From Rhodocyclales bacterium (GTDB lineage: Bacteria > Pseudomonadota > Gammaproteobacteria > Burkholderiales > Rhodocyclaceae), in contig JAQGMF010000001.1 in NCBI GenBank assembly GCA_028292505.1, positions 62,001-126,000 on the forward strand: a stretch of 64,000 nucleotides of DNA. Reading direction: 5' to 3'. Below, in pieces: positions 26,903 to 35,595 of the stretch (its first letter is position 1; each line of letters starts with the position of its first letter). Under the pieces are notes generated by a model. It saw nothing but the letters and a program-made list of their open reading frames with translations, made no database searches and was not told where the DNA came from. Both the position numbers and the translations under genes were made by a program.

Positions 26903-27934
26903 TCAGAACACGTACTGGAAGCCAACGCCGAAGACGCGCTGGTTCTGTCCGGCAAGACCGTCACCGTAGAAGTGCTGGGTCGCTTTCCCGCTGTTATTCA
27001 AATAAATGACATTGCCATATACGCTGACCGCGTCGTCGATGGCATACACAGCGCGGATACGATAGAACTTCGTGTCATCCGGGCTCTTCTTCTCGTTGCG
27101 CGACACGAAATCGAATGACAAGACCAAGGGCATCGTCACCTTCCAGTCGACGCCGGCATCGAAGACGGTGGCGGTGGAAGGTATGCTCGGATAGTGGGCT
27201 ATAGAGACACCCAGGCGTGGCGTGACCGGGCCGATCGCGTAGCTGACGCCACCCGTTGTCAGGCGATCCGTTTTGATGCCAGAGGCATCCTTGCTCGCGT
27301 GGTAGCTGAGTGCCGTCTTGAAGGGGCCGGCGGCGTAGGTGACGATGGCTTCGCTGACGTTGCCGCCATCATTGCTGGTTGCTGCTTCGCCGGCGCCAAA
27401 CATCAGGCCTGCCTGGAAGCCACCGAAACTGGGTGTGTAGTATTTGATGGAGTTGTTGAACAGGTTGCTGACGTCGCCGAAATCGCTGAACCTGAAGACG
27501 GCATAACCGCCGAAGACGAAGAAGTTGCCCATGTTGTCGTCGTTAAGGTTCCACTGGCGGCCCACTTTGACGTCACCGAATTTGCCGTTGACGCCGACCC
27601 AGGAGCCGCGATTGAATAATTTCCCCGCAGTGGTGTCGCCGGTATCGGGCGCAAGGCCTGCTTCGAGACCGAAGTTGATCTTGAAGTCATCGTTGACGGT
27701 GTGCGAGCCTTTGAAGCCGAGCCGGGACGAAGTTTGCGCGCCATTGTCGATGTAGTACTTGCCGAAGGATTTCTTGGACGCCGCGTTGTATACGTCACTG
27801 GCGCTGACGGCATCGACACTGATGACGCCGTAGATGGTCGTGTCCATTTGCGGCATTGCCGCTTGGGCAACTACTGAAGTGAGACCGGAAGCAAGGGCGC
27901 AGGTGGATGCCAGCGCAAAGGTTTTGGTACGCAT
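26903..27934 (-). CDS. outer-membrane porin, Burkholderia type (Porin_4)
   Basis: 343 aa. There is a signal peptide (LASTCALASGLTSVVAQA), then alternating beta strands beginning TTIYGVISVDAVSAS, the motif SRLGFKGSHTVNDDFKINFGLEAG, and the final strand FGVGFQYVF with terminal Phe required for outer-membrane assembly. It lies inside the ABC operon, between the binding protein and the permeases, so it likely admits the same solute across the outer membrane. Ribosome site GGGAGAG precedes the start. Confidence 0.9.
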   Translation of the reverse strand: MRTKTFALASTCALASGLTSVVAQAAMPQMDTTIYGVISVDAVSASDVYNAASKKSFGKYYIDNGAQTSSRLGFKGSHTVNDDFKINFGLEAGLAPDTGDTTAGKLFNRGSWVGVNGKFGDVKVGRQWNLNDDNMGNFFVFGGYAVFRFSDFGDVSNLFNNSIKYYTPSFGGFQAGLMFGAGEAATSNDGGNVSEAIVTYAAGPFKTALSYHASKDASGIKTDRLTTGGVSYAIGPVTPRLGVSIAHYPSIPSTATVFDAGVDWKVTMPLVLSFDFVSRNEKKSPDDTKFYRIRAVYAIDDAVSVYGNVIYLNNSGKATQHFYGDGLAGQNQRVFGVGFQYVF

Positions 27935-28102
27935 GAAACTCTCCCTAGAAGAAAAACAAAACTGAGGCCCGCTGCGTGGTCACCTGTGGCGACCACCGCC
28001 CCGTGCTCAAGGATGGATGCGCTCTACGACGCATTTAATTGTCATAAAAATTTCCAGCAATGTATTTTCAGAAATAATTCCGTGCGCATTGCAAACCCTG
28101 AT

Positions 28103-28122
28103 CGCAAAAAGCCCTTTTTGCG
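28103..28122 (-). terminator. hairpin after the binding-protein gene
   Basis: CGCAAAAAG-CC-CTTTTTGCG, three bases after the stop of the binding-protein gene on the minus strand. There is no long U run after the stem, so partial termination or mRNA stabilisation that sets the ratio of binding protein to porin and permeases is likely. Confidence 0.5.
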
Positions 28123-28125
28123 CAA

Positions 28126-29439
28126 TCACGCTGCCACGAATTCATTCCACTTCTTGACCATGTATTCGTTCTCGTCCATCACCGCGTTCCAGCATGCAAT
28201 GGAGCCCAGGCGTTGCTCGTAGGAGCCGCCGTCACGCACCTTGCCGGCCTTTTCGATCAGGTCACCGTTGGGGGACTTGATATCCTTCTCGGCGGGCTTG
28301 CCTTCCATCCAGTAAGCCCATTCATAGGGCTCCATATTGGCTTTCGCAGTTTCCAGCACAGCCGAGTAATAGCCCTGGCGGTTGAGGTAAGCGCCCGCCC
28401 AGCCATCGAGGAACCAGTTGATGAATTCGTACACCGCGTCGGATTGTTTGCCCTTTAATGTGGAAGGCACGCCGAAGCCCGAAGCCCAGGCGCGATAACC
28501 TTCCTTGAGCGGCTGGAAGGTGCAGGCGATGCCCTTGGTACGCACGGCGGTGACCGCAGGCGACCACATCGACTGAATCACCACTTCGCCCGAAGCCATC
28601 AGGTTCACGGACTCGTTGAAGTCTTTCCACAGCGAACGGAACTGACCATTCTTCTTGGCCTCGATCAGCGTCTTGATGGTGAGATCGATTTCCTTCTTGG
28701 TCATGTTTCCCTTGTCGGGATACTTGTAGATACCCATGGCCTCGACGACCATCGCCGCATCCATGATGCCGATTGAGGGGATGTTGAGAATCGCCGCCTT
28801 GCCCTTGAACTCGGGATTCAGCAATTCGGACCAGGACGTGATCGGGCGCTTGATCAGGTCGGGACGAATGCCCAACGTGTCGGCATTATATACCGTTGGG
28901 ATAAGTGTCATGTACTGCGTAGGCGTTGCCGAGAACTTCTTCGACTTCGGGCCTTCGAGGAACATCACCTTCTTCGGCGCCGTACCTTGGTCGCCCACCT
29001 TCTTGCCATTCACTTCACCCTTGGTAAACAGCGTGGTGATCTTGTCGGCGTTCTTTATGCGTTTGACATCGATGCCGAGAAGATTGCCGGTGGGGATGAT
29101 CTTCTTGAGCGAGAAATACTCGGTGTCGATCAGGTCGAAGGAGTTCGGCGCGGTGACGGCGCGCTTCGTTACTTCATCCGTTGTGACAGGGATGTACTGA
29201 ATCTCGATGCCCGTGTCGGCCTTGAATTTTTCGCCAATGGCCTTGTCCTGATTCACTGCGGTGCCGAGATAGCGCAGCACCAGCTTGTCAGATGCCTTGA
29301 CGTAAGGAAAGCCGGTAATTGCAACGGCTGCGACACCGGCCTTGAGCAGGGTGCGGCGTGTCGTACTGGATACCTCGTCGGTGGTCGACGGGATTGCTGG
29401 CTCTATTGCGGGCTGTGCTTCAGACTCATGTTCACTCAT
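28126..29439 (-). CDS. ABC transporter substrate-binding protein, PotD/Fe3+ type, Tat signal
   Basis: 437 aa. After ~30 polar residues comes STTRRTLLKAGVAAVAITG, a twin-arginine signal, so the protein is exported folded. The mature protein has the fold seen in KLVLRYLGTAVNQDKAIGEKFKADTGIEIQYIP and GFGVPSTLKGKQSDAVYEFINWFLDG, typical of spermidine/putrescine-like binding proteins. Start 29439 has GGAG six bases upstream; ATG 29451 is alternative. It sits second in the operon after the ATPase. The ligand is probably a purine or ureide breakdown product (context only). Confidence 0.87.
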   Translation of the reverse strand: MSEHESEAQPAIEPAIPSTTDEVSSTTRRTLLKAGVAAVAITGFPYVKASDKLVLRYLGTAVNQDKAIGEKFKADTGIEIQYIPVTTDEVTKRAVTAPNSFDLIDTEYFSLKKIIPTGNLLGIDVKRIKNADKITTLFTKGEVNGKKVGDQGTAPKKVMFLEGPKSKKFSATPTQYMTLIPTVYNADTLGIRPDLIKRPITSWSELLNPEFKGKAAILNIPSIGIMDAAMVVEAMGIYKYPDKGNMTKKEIDLTIKTLIEAKKNGQFRSLWKDFNESVNLMASGEVVIQSMWSPAVTAVRTKGIACTFQPLKEGYRAWASGFGVPSTLKGKQSDAVYEFINWFLDGWAGAYLNRQGYYSAVLETAKANMEPYEWAYWMEGKPAEKDIKSPNGDLIEKAGKVRDGGSYEQRLGSIACWNAVMDENEYMVKKWNEFVAA

Positions 29440-29574
29440 GCTGATCTCCATGCATCGTTGAATGGAGGCAGGTCGCACTGCGTTGTACGAACTGCCGTAA
29501 TAAAACCATTGTTAACCTCATTGCCTCGCAGCTCACTGCGCAGAATGACGTATAGCCGTGAAGCAGAACGCTCC

Positions 29575-30579
29575 TTAAGCTGGGAGCTGGTGCGCGTCTG
29601 TCGCGCTCCAGGCCACTTGCACAGAAGTGCCAACTTCAAAGGGCGCATTGAAGAATTCGGCCTCCTGCAACATGACCGATAAATCGTCGCTCGCATTGGC
29701 CTCGGCATCGAGCGAGACCAGTACGTAAGTGCCCTGATATTCGATGCCACGCACGGTAGCGTTCAGTGCATGCGACGACTGGCCCGGCGTGCGCAGAAGC
29801 TGCATGCGATCCGCGCGTATGGCGATCGTCTGATCATTGCGCTTGACGACGTTGTGGCCACCCATGAAGCGCGCGACAAATTCGCTGGCAGGCGCATTGA
29901 ATAATTCGTGCGGTGTCGCAACCTGCTCGATGCGGCCGCCGTTCATGACAACGACCTGATCGGCGAGCGCCATGGCTTCCTCTTGCGAGTGCGTGACGTG
30001 CACGAAGGTGAAGCCCAGTTCGAGTTGCCAGCGCTTGAGCTCGGCGCGCATGCGGATGCGCAGGAAAGGGTCCAGTGCAGACAGCGGTTCGTCGAGCAGC
30101 AGCACGCTCGGTTCGGTGATCAGTGCGCGCGCGAGCGCGACGCGCTGTTGCTGACCGCCGGAAAGCTCCGCTGGTTTGCGTTGCGCATAGCTGCCCATCG
30201 CCACGCGTTCGAGCAGATCGTGCGCACGCTTTAGGCGCTCGGCTTTCGGCACGCCACGCATCTTGAGACTGAAGGCGACGTTCTCCTGCGCGGTGAGATG
30301 CGGGAACAACGCGTAGCTCTGGAACATCATTGCCGTGCCGCGCGCCGCAGCGGGCAGCACAGTGATGTTGCGACTGCCAAGCAGGATGTCGCCATCGCTG
30401 ACATCTTCATGCCCGGCGATCATGCGCAAGGTAGACGTCTTGCCGCAACCCGACGGACCGAGCAGGCAGCAGTAACTGCCCGACGGTATGCGCAGGTCGA
30501 TGGCATCGACAGCTGTTGTATTGCCATAGCGCTTGGTGAGCTTGATGAGTTCGAGCTCGGACTGACGTGATGGCTGCAT
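29575..30579 (-). CDS. ABC transporter ATP-binding protein, PotA type
   Basis: 334 aa. Walker A GPSGCGKTST near residue 40, Q-loop MMFQSYALFPHL, signature LSGGQQQRVALARAL near 138, Walker B VLLLDEPLSALD, switch His in VTHSQEEA, and a C-terminal TOBE domain (ATVRGIEYQGTYVLVSLDAEA). It heads the minus-strand operon ATPase, binding protein, porin, two permeases, GntR. Ribosome site AAGGGAAGGAA precedes the start. Confidence 0.9.
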   Translation of the reverse strand: MQPSRQSELELIKLTKRYGNTTAVDAIDLRIPSGSYCCLLGPSGCGKTSTLRMIAGHEDVSDGDILLGSRNITVLPAAARGTAMMFQSYALFPHLTAQENVAFSLKMRGVPKAERLKRAHDLLERVAMGSYAQRKPAELSGGQQQRVALARALITEPSVLLLDEPLSALDPFLRIRMRAELKRWQLELGFTFVHVTHSQEEAMALADQVVVMNGGRIEQVATPHELFNAPASEFVARFMGGHNVVKRNDQTIAIRADRMQLLRTPGQSSHALNATVRGIEYQGTYVLVSLDAEANASDDLSVMLQEAEFFNAPFEVGTSVQVAWSATDAHQLPA

Positions 30580-31038
30580 GACAAATTCCTTCCCTTGAGC
30601 CGTTGCGGCGGTCCTGTTCTTCGGTCATCCGTAAGGCAAGGGCACACGCCACGCACTCGGGACAAAGTCAGGTTCAAGTCGCAAAAGCATCGGTCATGCC
30701 AGAACGTCCGTGTCGCGTGGGAAGGCCCTTTCCACCTGCGAGGCAGCTCAGGATTGCATACAATCCATTAAAAAAATGCACACAAAAAGTGCTCGCGCGC
30801 ATCGTTTTGAGGCGCCTCGAATTGGTGCTTGAGCGTTGTCAAATGTATAGGGATATGAGTCTGTATATGCGCGCCATATGGTTTGAGTTATGGCTTCCGA
30901 CGCATCTCTTCGCGAGCCCCGCGTTTGAGTATCCCGCTTGCGTGAATGCCAATATATGGCGACCGCTCTAGCCGCGCGTCCAACGATTGCTTAAGCTGCA
31001 TCAAGGCTGCAGCGAATCCCGCCTGTGCAGCACAACGC
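30580..31038. other. divergent regulatory region between the ABC operon and uraD
   Basis: 459 bases without a convincing gene. It holds the palindrome at 30751-30766 and a second one, ATATG-CGCGC-CATAT, at 30865-30879, in an AT-richer stretch that probably contains both promoters. Confidence 0.5.
30751..30766. promoter_or_regulatory. candidate GntR operator
   Basis: GGATTG-CATA-CAATCC, a perfect inverted repeat whose core ATTGCATACAAT is one base from ATTGTATACAAT, the kind of site bound by FadR-subfamily GntR regulators. It lies ~170 bases upstream of the ATPase gene in the divergent region; the operon ends with a GntR gene of that class. Confidence 0.5.
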
Positions 31039-31560
31039 ATGGATCTGCAAATGGTGACGGCTCAAGCATTGTCGCAACTTGATCAAGAGGAATTCGTGGC
31101 GGCGCTCGATGGTCTTTACGAGCACTCGCCGTGGGTCGCGCAGCGTGCGTGGCATGCGCGTCCTTTTGCATCGCGCGCGCAATTGTTTGAAACGCTCTGC
31201 GGCGTTCTGAGGGAAGCCTCAGGCAAAGAGTTGATGAAGCTCGTACGCGCGCATCCTGAACTCGCAGGCAAGTCTGCTGTGCGTGGCGAGTTGACGGAGG
31301 AGTCCACACGCGAGCAGGCTGGCGCCCGCCTGGACGCCTGTACGCCAGAAGAATTCGAGCGCTTGCAGCAACTCAACGCGGCGTATCAGGAGAAGTTCGG
31401 TTTCCCATTCATCATTGCCGTGCGCGGGCTGGATCGTGCGCAGATCATTGCGCAATTCAGTGCGCGTCTGCATAACGATACTGAGACGGAATTCAGGGAA
31501 GCCTTGCGGCAGATAGAGCGCATCGCTGCGCTACGCCTCGAAGAGCGCGTCACGGCTTAG
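31039..31560 (+). CDS. uraD: OHCU decarboxylase
   Basis: 173 aa. Family marks: LDQEEFVAALDGLYEHSPWVAQRAW near the start (catalytic His in EHSPW), LVRAHPELAGK near residue 75, and FGFPFIIAVRG near 120, which lines the active site. It decarboxylates OHCU made by UraH to S-allantoin, the PuuE substrate. Start 31039 (MDLQM) gives the normal length; 31051 is possible. It is divergent from the ABC operon and followed by a terminator. Confidence 0.92.
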   Translation: MDLQMVTAQALSQLDQEEFVAALDGLYEHSPWVAQRAWHARPFASRAQLFETLCGVLREASGKELMKLVRAHPELAGKSAVRGELTEESTREQAGARLDACTPEEFERLQQLNAAYQEKFGFPFIIAVRGLDRAQIIAQFSARLHNDTETEFREALRQIERIAALRLEERVTA

Positions 31561-31573
31561 AGCCGCAACGAAA

Positions 31574-31612
31574 AGAGCGCACGCTTGACTATCAGGCGCA
31601 CGCTCTCTTTGT
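31574..31612 (+). terminator. hairpin terminator after uraD
   Basis: AGAGCGCACGC ... GCGCACGCTCT with an 11-base loop and a central two-base mismatch, followed by CTTTGT. It lies between the convergent uraD and LysR gene ends. Confidence 0.6.
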
Positions 31613-31634
31613 CATGAGTTCTTGGAGCTACGTC

Positions 31635-32627
31635 TCAAACCATCAAAGGCGCGCCGCCGTACAGGCGTATCGGCATTGTCGGCGCGGGACGAGCCGGCGG
31701 GCTCGCGTAGTGGCGCACGATGGACACGATCTGCTCGCGGAACCAGCGACCTTCATCGGCGTAGTGCGTCCTGTCGTGCCACAACAGGTAGAAACTCATG
31801 CGGGGGAAGTCGATCGGCGAGCGTGAAATCACTACCGGCAACAGCTTTGCATAATGCTCGGCCAGCATACGCGGGCTGGTGAAAATCATGTCTGATTCCA
31901 GCAGCATATACGGTGCGAGATTGAAGTAGGGCACGTAGGCCACTACGTTGCGCTTGAGGCGTTCGCGCGCCAGGTGCATGTCGATCACGCCACGCCGACC
32001 GACCGAGTACGGCGTCGGCGCCACGTGCTCGGCTTCGAGATAATGCTTCATGGTCAGAGGCCGGCCGGCAAGCGGATGGTCGGCGCGCATCATGCATACG
32101 ACTTCGTCCTCGAACAGTGGCGTGATGCGCAGTTGTTCCGGCGGCTGTGGCCAGTTGCCTATGACAACGTCAAGTTCACCGTTCTCCAGCGTTGCGGTGA
32201 AATCCTGGTCTGGCCCCAACGAGTGGAAGACCACCTGCGAGTGCGGCGCGAGCTTACGCATGCGCGCGACGATACTGCCCAGCAGGGCGGCGTTCAGGTA
32301 ATCCGGCGTGGCGATGTTGAACACGCGGCGCGAACAGGCCGGATCAAAGCGCGTCTGCTGCACCACAATGGACTCGATACTGGTCAGCGCCTGCTTGACC
32401 GGCTCCAGCAGCGCTGCACCGCGCTCCGTGGGTGTCATGCCGTTCTTGCTGCGCACCAGCAGCGGATCACCGGTCAAATCGCGCAGGCGGCGCAAGGCCG
32501 TGCTGACTGCCGGCTGGGACTGATTCAGGCGGCGCGCGGCGCGCGACACGCTGCAATCGGTGAGCAGGGCGTGCAGAACGCGCAGTAGGTGAACGTCGAT
32601 GGATTCCCAATTCCCAGCATGTGCCAT
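31635..32627 (-). CDS. LysR-type transcriptional regulator
   Basis: 330 aa. The winged helix-turn-helix (LLRVLHALLTDCSVSRAARRLNQSQPAVSTALRRLRD) is at residues ~13-48 and the effector domain follows, with NIATPDYLNAALLG near 103. It resembles the NodD/PcaQ-like branch with Asn-Gln-Ser-Gln-Pro in the recognition helix. It is convergent with uraD and divergent from grxD. Regulation of the purine genes is plausible but not shown. Confidence 0.85.
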   Translation of the reverse strand: MAHAGNWESIDVHLLRVLHALLTDCSVSRAARRLNQSQPAVSTALRRLRDLTGDPLLVRSKNGMTPTERGAALLEPVKQALTSIESIVVQQTRFDPACSRRVFNIATPDYLNAALLGSIVARMRKLAPHSQVVFHSLGPDQDFTATLENGELDVVIGNWPQPPEQLRITPLFEDEVVCMMRADHPLAGRPLTMKHYLEAEHVAPTPYSVGRRGVIDMHLARERLKRNVVAYVPYFNLAPYMLLESDMIFTSPRMLAEHYAKLLPVVISRSPIDFPRMSFYLLWHDRTHYADEGRWFREQIVSIVRHYASPPARPAPTMPIRLYGGAPLMV

Positions 32628-32773
32628 GAGCTACCCCGGTCTGTTAGTTCTCTACGAAAAGCAATTGATGTGCCGGTTGCTATACATGCATTGGCCGTGG
32701 ACGCCGAGGGGTGATATCCGATAAAATTAGTCGGGTATTGGCATGCGTGCCGAATCCCCGTATGGAGTTGCAA

Positions 32774-33091
32774 ATGAACACTCACGAAAAAATCCACCAA
32801 ACCGTCACCAGTAATCCCGTCGTGCTTTTCATGAAAGGCACGCCACAATTTCCGCAATGCGGTTTCTCGTCCACCGTGGCGCAGATTCTCAAACTGAGCG
32901 GCGTCGATCACTACGCATCGGTCAATGTGCTGGCCGACGAAGAAATTCGCCAGGGCATCAAGGAGTACGCCAACTGGCCGACAATTCCGCAGCTCTACAT
33001 CAACGGCGAATTCGTTGGTGGCTGCGATATCGTCAAGGAGATGTACCAGGCCGGCGAGTTGCAAGCGCTGCTGGCTGATGTGGCGAAATAG
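32774..33091 (+). CDS. grxD: monothiol glutaredoxin Grx4
   Basis: 105 aa. Active-site motif PQCGFS near residue 28, with [20 protein letters not shown] near 70 for glutathione binding. CGFS glutaredoxins bind and hand over 2Fe-2S clusters. Start 32774 has GGAG eight bases upstream; 32762 is an alternative in-frame ATG. A strong terminator follows, so it is a single-gene unit. Confidence 0.93.
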   Translation: MNTHEKIHQTVTSNPVVLFMKGTPQFPQCGFSSTVAQILKLSGVDHYASVNVLADEEIRQGIKEYANWPTIPQLYINGEFVGGCDIVKEMYQAGELQALLADVAK

Positions 33092-33109
33092 GGGCTAAGA
33101 CAGAAGCAT

Positions 33110-33149
33110 AAAGGCCGCAAAGCTGAAAACTTTGCGGCCTTTATGTTTT
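33110..33149 (+). terminator. intrinsic terminator of grxD
   Basis: A perfect 13-base stem, AAAGGCCGCAAAG at 33110-33122 with CTTTGCGGCCTTT at 33130-33142, and a T-rich tail (ATGTTTT). Confidence 0.9.
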
Positions 33150-33183
33150 AACGATGAGAAATGACAAACGCATTGGCGCTTCT

Positions 33184-34293
33184 CTAGCGCTGTGCCGGCA
33201 CCTCATCCTCGTTGGTCGGATACTCCGGCATGCCGGTCCAGCGAAACCACGTCTTGCGCGCCAAATGCGCAGCAAGCAGGTGCGGTGGCATGCGCAGCCA
33301 GTGAGCACGTACATACAGTGCCCAGCGCGCCAGTGGCGTCCAGCGGTCGTTTGCAAGCGGATGGTCGGCGCGCAACGCGCGCTTGTAGATGGCATCCATG
33401 AGAGGCAAACGCAGACCGCCGAAGCGGCGCAGTTCGCGGACGATGTCTTTCGGTACCGGCGTGCGCAGCATGGTCGTGCACATGCGAATCGCATAACACA
33501 ATGGCCGGCGCAGATGCAGCAGGCCGGCGCGTTCCGACAGCGTCGCCCAGAAGCCATCCTGTGGTCCGAAGTGGCGCAGCAGGCGATCGAGGTCGGAGAG
33601 GTCGCGCAAACCGTTGCCGAGTTCGCCTTCATGAAACAGATGGCAGGCACTGTGCAGCACCATGTCGGCCGGACACAGCACGAATACCCCCGGCATATCC
33701 GGCAATTCGCGCGCTTGTTCGAGCAGCAACTTGGCGTCGGGCGGATGACGTGAGGTGGCGGGCAGGATGTTGTGGTGCACGTCGAGCACGCTGTGGCGCT
33801 TGATGTGCGTGAGCGGTGGTAGTTCGTGCATCCACTGGCGGTAATAGCGCTGGTCGTACTCGGAGATCGCACCGCTGGTCCAGCCATGCAGAATGAGCGT
33901 GGACTCGGCTTCCGGCAGATCCTCACGGCGGAACAACAAGTCGATGTCACCGAACATGCGGCCGCGTGACAATGGCATATTCGCGGCCAGATAGGCGCCG
34001 CCCTTGAGTAGCACCGTTGGCAGTTTGCTGGCGGTGAGCGCATCGCGCACGCGTGCGATCTCGGCCAGGCCCGCCATGCGTTGGCGTCGCCCCAGCAGGC
34101 GCGCAGCAATGAGATGATCGCGTGGCGCTTGTGGCACCTGGTCGAGCAATCCGGCGACGGCCAGGTCTTCGGCGAGGCGAGCGAGCACGTTGGCGACGCG
34201 CGCCAGGCGAATGACCTGATCCCAATCGCCGAGCGTGTAGGTCGATGCTCGCGAAGTGTCACGCATCAGGCGCAGCAAGGCGTCCTTCCTCAT
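33184..34293 (-). CDS. nucleotidyltransferase family protein of the HPr-rel-A system
   Basis: 369 aa. The Pol-beta-type nucleotidyltransferase core is LPTVLLKGGAYL near residue 83 and MFGDIDLLFRREDLPEAE near 101, with the D-I-D metal pair. The rest is mostly helical and contains LDVHHNILP and DMVLHSACHLFH. This is the uncharacterised NTP_transf_5-like type. Its ATG overlaps the stop of the HprK-related gene, so it is the third gene of the coupled set PqqD-like, kinase, nucleotidyltransferase. It may add a nucleotide to, or be acted on with, the substrate of the kinase; no substrate is known to me. Confidence 0.8.
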   Translation of the reverse strand: MRKDALLRLMRDTSRASTYTLGDWDQVIRLARVANVLARLAEDLAVAGLLDQVPQAPRDHLIAARLLGRRQRMAGLAEIARVRDALTASKLPTVLLKGGAYLAANMPLSRGRMFGDIDLLFRREDLPEAESTLILHGWTSGAISEYDQRYYRQWMHELPPLTHIKRHSVLDVHHNILPATSRHPPDAKLLLEQARELPDMPGVFVLCPADMVLHSACHLFHEGELGNGLRDLSDLDRLLRHFGPQDGFWATLSERAGLLHLRRPLCYAIRMCTTMLRTPVPKDIVRELRRFGGLRLPLMDAIYKRALRADHPLANDRWTPLARWALYVRAHWLRMPPHLLAAHLARKTWFRWTGMPEYPTNEDEVPAQR

Positions 34294-35273
34294 GCGACTA
34301 CCTCGGGTGTGTCTTCGCGGAGTGCGCGTGCGGCCAGATCTTCGAAAATGACGATGGCATCTTCGAGGCTGCTGTAGTTGAAGGATAGACAATCGCTCAT
34401 GTCGATGACTTCGCCGAGCACTTCGAATCCCTGTCTGCCCAGGGCGGCATAGTTGAATGCGTTTTCCGCAAGCTGCAGGAAAGCCGTATGCCTCGGCATG
34501 GGGGCCAGCGTGGGCGCCGCGCCTGCCTCGTATTTTGGAAAGATGATCCAACGCGGTCGTGCCGTTTCGTCAACGCGTTGCACGCTTTCGCGTGGCGCGC
34601 GCAAGTGAGCGACCGTGCCCTTCTTGGTATCCGGCACGATCGGTCCCAGAACGGCGTCTGGCGCAAAGCTACGCATGATGTCGATGGAGGCGTTTTTCAA
34701 ATTGATGGGCCGCGCCAGGCCGAGGATATTGCACGTTGCCGGATCGATCAGCGTCATCTCGTCGGACAGCAGTCGCCAGCCGCGATGTACCAACGCGGCG
34801 CACAGCGTGCTCTTGCCCGAACCCGGTGGTGCTGGCAGGATCGCCGCAAAGCCGTTGCGTTCAATGACGGCGGCATGTGCCATGAGATACTGGTGGCAGT
34901 AATTGGCGATGCACCAGTTCATGCCCCATTCGAGCAGAGCGAAGGCTTGCGGCTGCGGCAATGCCAGAAAGGGCGCGTGGCCATCGTGTTCGAAGATGAT
35001 TTGCGGCTTGATCCACCGACGCAGCAAATCGGTGCTGCGCAGCTCGACGTGGAAGTCGGCAAATCCGCCCGGTGCTTCGACAGGGTAGTTGGCGTAGAGC
35101 AGCGACAAGGTGGCGGCGACGTCGTCACGGCTGCAGCGGATCGCCATGCGGATCGGCCCGCTGCGCAAAACTAGCTCGCCGCGCTTCAGGCGCGCGCGCA
35201 ATTCGGTGCTCGTTAGCTGAGCCAGTATTGTGGGAGCGGCGATCGCGGGTAGTGCAGGTGGGGCAGGGTTCAA
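34290..35273 (-). CDS. HprK-related kinase A
   Basis: 327 aa. The C-terminal half has the HPr-kinase-like P-loop ILPAPPGSGKSTLCAAL near residue 147 and LLSDEMTLIDP near 170, as in HprK; the N-terminal half (LKRGELVLRSGPIRMAI, LLYANYPVEAPGGFADFHVEL) is specific to the HprK-rel-A group. HprK itself phosphorylates Ser-46 of HPr, but there is no HPr gene here. The start is TTG at 35273, sharing bases with the PqqD-like stop (TTGA), so translation is coupled. Related kinases in lasso-peptide clusters phosphorylate the peptide product. Confidence 0.85.
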   Translation of the reverse strand: MNPAPPALPAIAAPTILAQLTSTELRARLKRGELVLRSGPIRMAIRCSRDDVAATLSLLYANYPVEAPGGFADFHVELRSTDLLRRWIKPQIIFEHDGHAPFLALPQPQAFALLEWGMNWCIANYCHQYLMAHAAVIERNGFAAILPAPPGSGKSTLCAALVHRGWRLLSDEMTLIDPATCNILGLARPINLKNASIDIMRSFAPDAVLGPIVPDTKKGTVAHLRAPRESVQRVDETARPRWIIFPKYEAGAAPTLAPMPRHTAFLQLAENAFNYAALGRQGFEVLGEVIDMSDCLSFNYSSLEDAIVIFEDLAARALREDTPEVVA

Positions 35274-35524
35274 GGCGCTTCGAGCTGACGAATACGATCC
35301 AAGGCGCCTAGGATGGCACGCCGTAGCGTTTCGTCAAGCGGCAGTCCCAGATATTCGGCCAAATGTTCGGGCAGCGTGGTATCCGGGATGCCTTGCAGGC
35401 GCGAGGCAGAGAGTACTTCGGCGGTAAGCGGATCCATGGCATGCGTGTCGCCATTCACCGCATTCCAGGCTACGGCGCCTTCGTCCCACATGCGCACATG
35501 CCAAGCCGCGCGGGCATCTAGCAT
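35270..35524 (-). CDS. PqqD-like peptide chaperone of the HPr-rel-A system
   Basis: 84 aa, the size of PqqD. WDEGAVAWNAVNGDTHAMDPLTAEVL followed by a helical end is the PqqD fold, which in other systems binds a leader peptide and presents it to a modifying enzyme. It overlaps the kinase gene by four bases. No strong ribosome site is visible upstream. Together with the kinase and nucleotidyltransferase it suggests that a ribosomal peptide or protein is modified. Confidence 0.8.
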   Translation of the reverse strand: MLDARAAWHVRMWDEGAVAWNAVNGDTHAMDPLTAEVLSASRLQGIPDTTLPEHLAEYLGLPLDETLRRAILGALDRIRQLEAP

Positions 35525-35595
35525 GGGTTATGAACTGCGGAGCAGGAATTCATGTTGAAAGCTCGCTGAGCGTCCAAGTACCAATTCGCGTCGGA

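Noticed and set aside
25944-26969. 341-codon open frame on the plus strand
   Set aside because: His/Asp/Arg-rich antisense of two permease genes; typical mirror composition of hydrophobic codons.
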